Part shown: piece after piece, positions 5,580 through 6,456 of the stretch | How positions within the stretch are numbered: position 1 is the first letter of the stretch | How the letters are laid out: the number at the start of each line of letters is the position of its first letter | Assembly: GCA_002293065.1 (NCBI GenBank) | Contig: DBCN01000012.1 | Span: 281 to 6,736, forward strand | Reading direction: 5' to 3' | Length of the DNA: 6,456 nucleotides | Origin: Opitutia bacterium UBA957 | GTDB taxonomy: Bacteria > Verrucomicrobiota > Verrucomicrobiia > Opitutales > UBA953 | The notes under the pieces: model-generated | What the model saw: the letters and a program-made list of their open reading frames with translations, nothing else | Told to the model about the DNA's origin: nothing | Database searches by the model: none | Program-made: the position numbers and the translations under genes

Positions 5580-6456
5580 ACGATAGCCCTGTCACCCTCC
5601 GCTACAACGACGAGATCGTCCGGCGGTTCACCCTCGCCTCGGTCCTCTGGGGCGTCGTCGGCCTGCTGGTCGGCGTCGTCATCGCCCTGCAGCTGGCCTT
5701 CCCGGCGCTCAACCTCGGCCTGCCCTACACCACGTTCGGCCGGCTCCGCCCGCTCCACACCAACGCGGCGATCTTCGCGTTCGTCGGGAACATGGTGTTC
5801 GCCGGCGTCTACTACTCCAGCCAACGCCTCCTGAAGGCGCGGCTCGCCTATGACTTCCTGACCAAGGTCCATTTCTGGGGCTGGCAGCTGATCATCGTCC
5901 TCGCCGCCGTCACCCTGCCCCTCGGCTACTCCCGCAGCAAGGAATACGCCGAGCTCATCTGGCCGATCGACGTGCTCGTCGCCCTCGTCTGGATCGTCTT
6001 CGGCGTCGTCTTCTTCGCCACGCTGGCCCGCCGGCGGGAACGCAGCCTCTACGTCGCCGTCTGGTTCTACATCGGCACGATCATCACCGTCGCGCTCCTC
6101 TACGTGGTCAACCACCTCTCCCTGCCGACGAGCCTGCTGCACAGCTATCCGATCTTCGGCGGCGTCCAGGACGCGCTGGTGCAGTGGTGGTACGGCCACA
6201 ACGCGGTGGGCTTCTTCCTGACCGCGGGCTTCCTGGGCATGATGTACTACTTCATTCCCAAGCAGGCTGAGCGTCCTGTGTTCTCGTATCGCTTGTCTAT
6301 CGTCCATTTCTGGGCGCTGATCTTTACCTATATGTGGGCTGGCCCACACCACTTGCATTACACCGCCTTGCCGGACTGGGCGCAGTCACTGGGTATGGTG
6401 TTCTCGCTGATTCTGCTGGCGCCCAGTTGGGGCGGCATGATCAACGGCATCATGAC
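5576..6456 (+). CDS. ccoN: cbb3-type cytochrome c oxidase catalytic subunit I (CcoN), N-terminal part
   Basis: The gene runs off the right edge; 293 codons are visible. CcoN is the haem-copper subunit of the high-affinity terminal oxidase that reduces oxygen to water and pumps protons in the inner membrane. Family residues are present: the low-spin haem ligand H61 in RLRPLHTNAAIF, the CuB ligand H208 in QWWYGHNAVGFF, and Y252 and H258-H259 in YMWAGPHHLHY. The numbering is one above that I recall for P. stutzeri CcoN (H60, H207, Y251, H257, H258), so the active centre so far is complete. Further signatures are GYSRSKEYAEL and PKQAERP. The ATG at 5576 overlaps the ccoS stop. In this kind of bacterium the gene may continue as a CcoN-CcoO fusion, which cannot be seen here. 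Codon usage changes abruptly from about 6263: A/T-ending codons rise from 9 of 229 to 15 of 64 and CTC leucines vanish, although the reading frame and protein remain normal. Confidence 0.97.
   Translation, partial: MNDSPVTLRYNDEIVRRFTLASVLWGVVGLLVGVVIALQLAFPALNLGLPYTTFGRLRPLHTNAAIFAFVGNMVFAGVYYSSQRLLKARLAYDFLTKVHFWGWQLIIVLAAVTLPLGYSRSKEYAELIWPIDVLVALVWIVFGVVFFATLARRRERSLYVAVWFYIGTIITVALLYVVNHLSLPTSLLHSYPIFGGVQDALVQWWYGHNAVGFFLTAGFLGMMYYFIPKQAERPVFSYRLSIVHFWALIFTYMWAGPHHLHYTALPDWAQSLGMVFSLILLAPSWGGMINGIM

Noticed and set aside
5510..6358. 282-codon minus-strand open frame opposite ccoS and ccoN
   Set aside because: Asp/Glu/Gln-rich mirror of hydrophobic CcoN helices; the plus-strand protein has all haem and copper ligands.

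Overview
The window is compact, GC-rich bacterial DNA with strong G/C preference at third codon positions. Gene content and style (secreted GH16-fold proteins with Sec signals, a short CysJ-like reductase, a cbb3 oxidase locus that begins with ccoS) suggest a Verrucomicrobiota-type bacterium, perhaps Opitutales-like. That placement is inference; no rRNA or other marker gene is present.

Layout. Positions 1-2656 are read leftward: an rRNA pseudouridine synthase (RluB type), then two tandem paralogous secreted proteins of glycoside-hydrolase-16 fold, then the N-terminal part of a CysJ-like flavoprotein that leaves the window at its left edge. A 120-bp divergent gap (2657-2776) separates this block from a rightward block: folD (one-carbon/folate metabolism), an RDD-family membrane protein and a secreted alpha/beta hydrolase, packed with an 8-bp overlap and then a 7-nt gap, so probably one transcript. 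A 281-bp gene-free stretch (5131-5411) follows. It is less GC-rich and carries a perfect AT-rich 18-bp inverted repeat plus smaller repeats. Then ccoS and ccoN (cbb3-type cytochrome oxidase assembly protein and catalytic subunit) overlap by 4 bp, and ccoN runs off the right edge.

Most genes are housekeeping. Four points deserve attention. (1) The two GH16-fold proteins are translationally coupled and both lack the catalytic nucleophile and the assisting Asp while keeping the fold signatures, so they look like a secreted, non-hydrolytic pair. (2) Codon usage changes sharply inside ccoN near position 6263 although the protein stays intact, pointing to recombination or an assembly chimera. (3) The palindrome and repeats between the folD operon and the cco operon are unexplained. 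(4) ccoS sits immediately upstream of ccoN rather than at the end of a ccoGHIS cluster. I see no CRISPR array, transposase, tRNA or rRNA. The long open frames opposite the real genes look like shadows of GC-rich coding.
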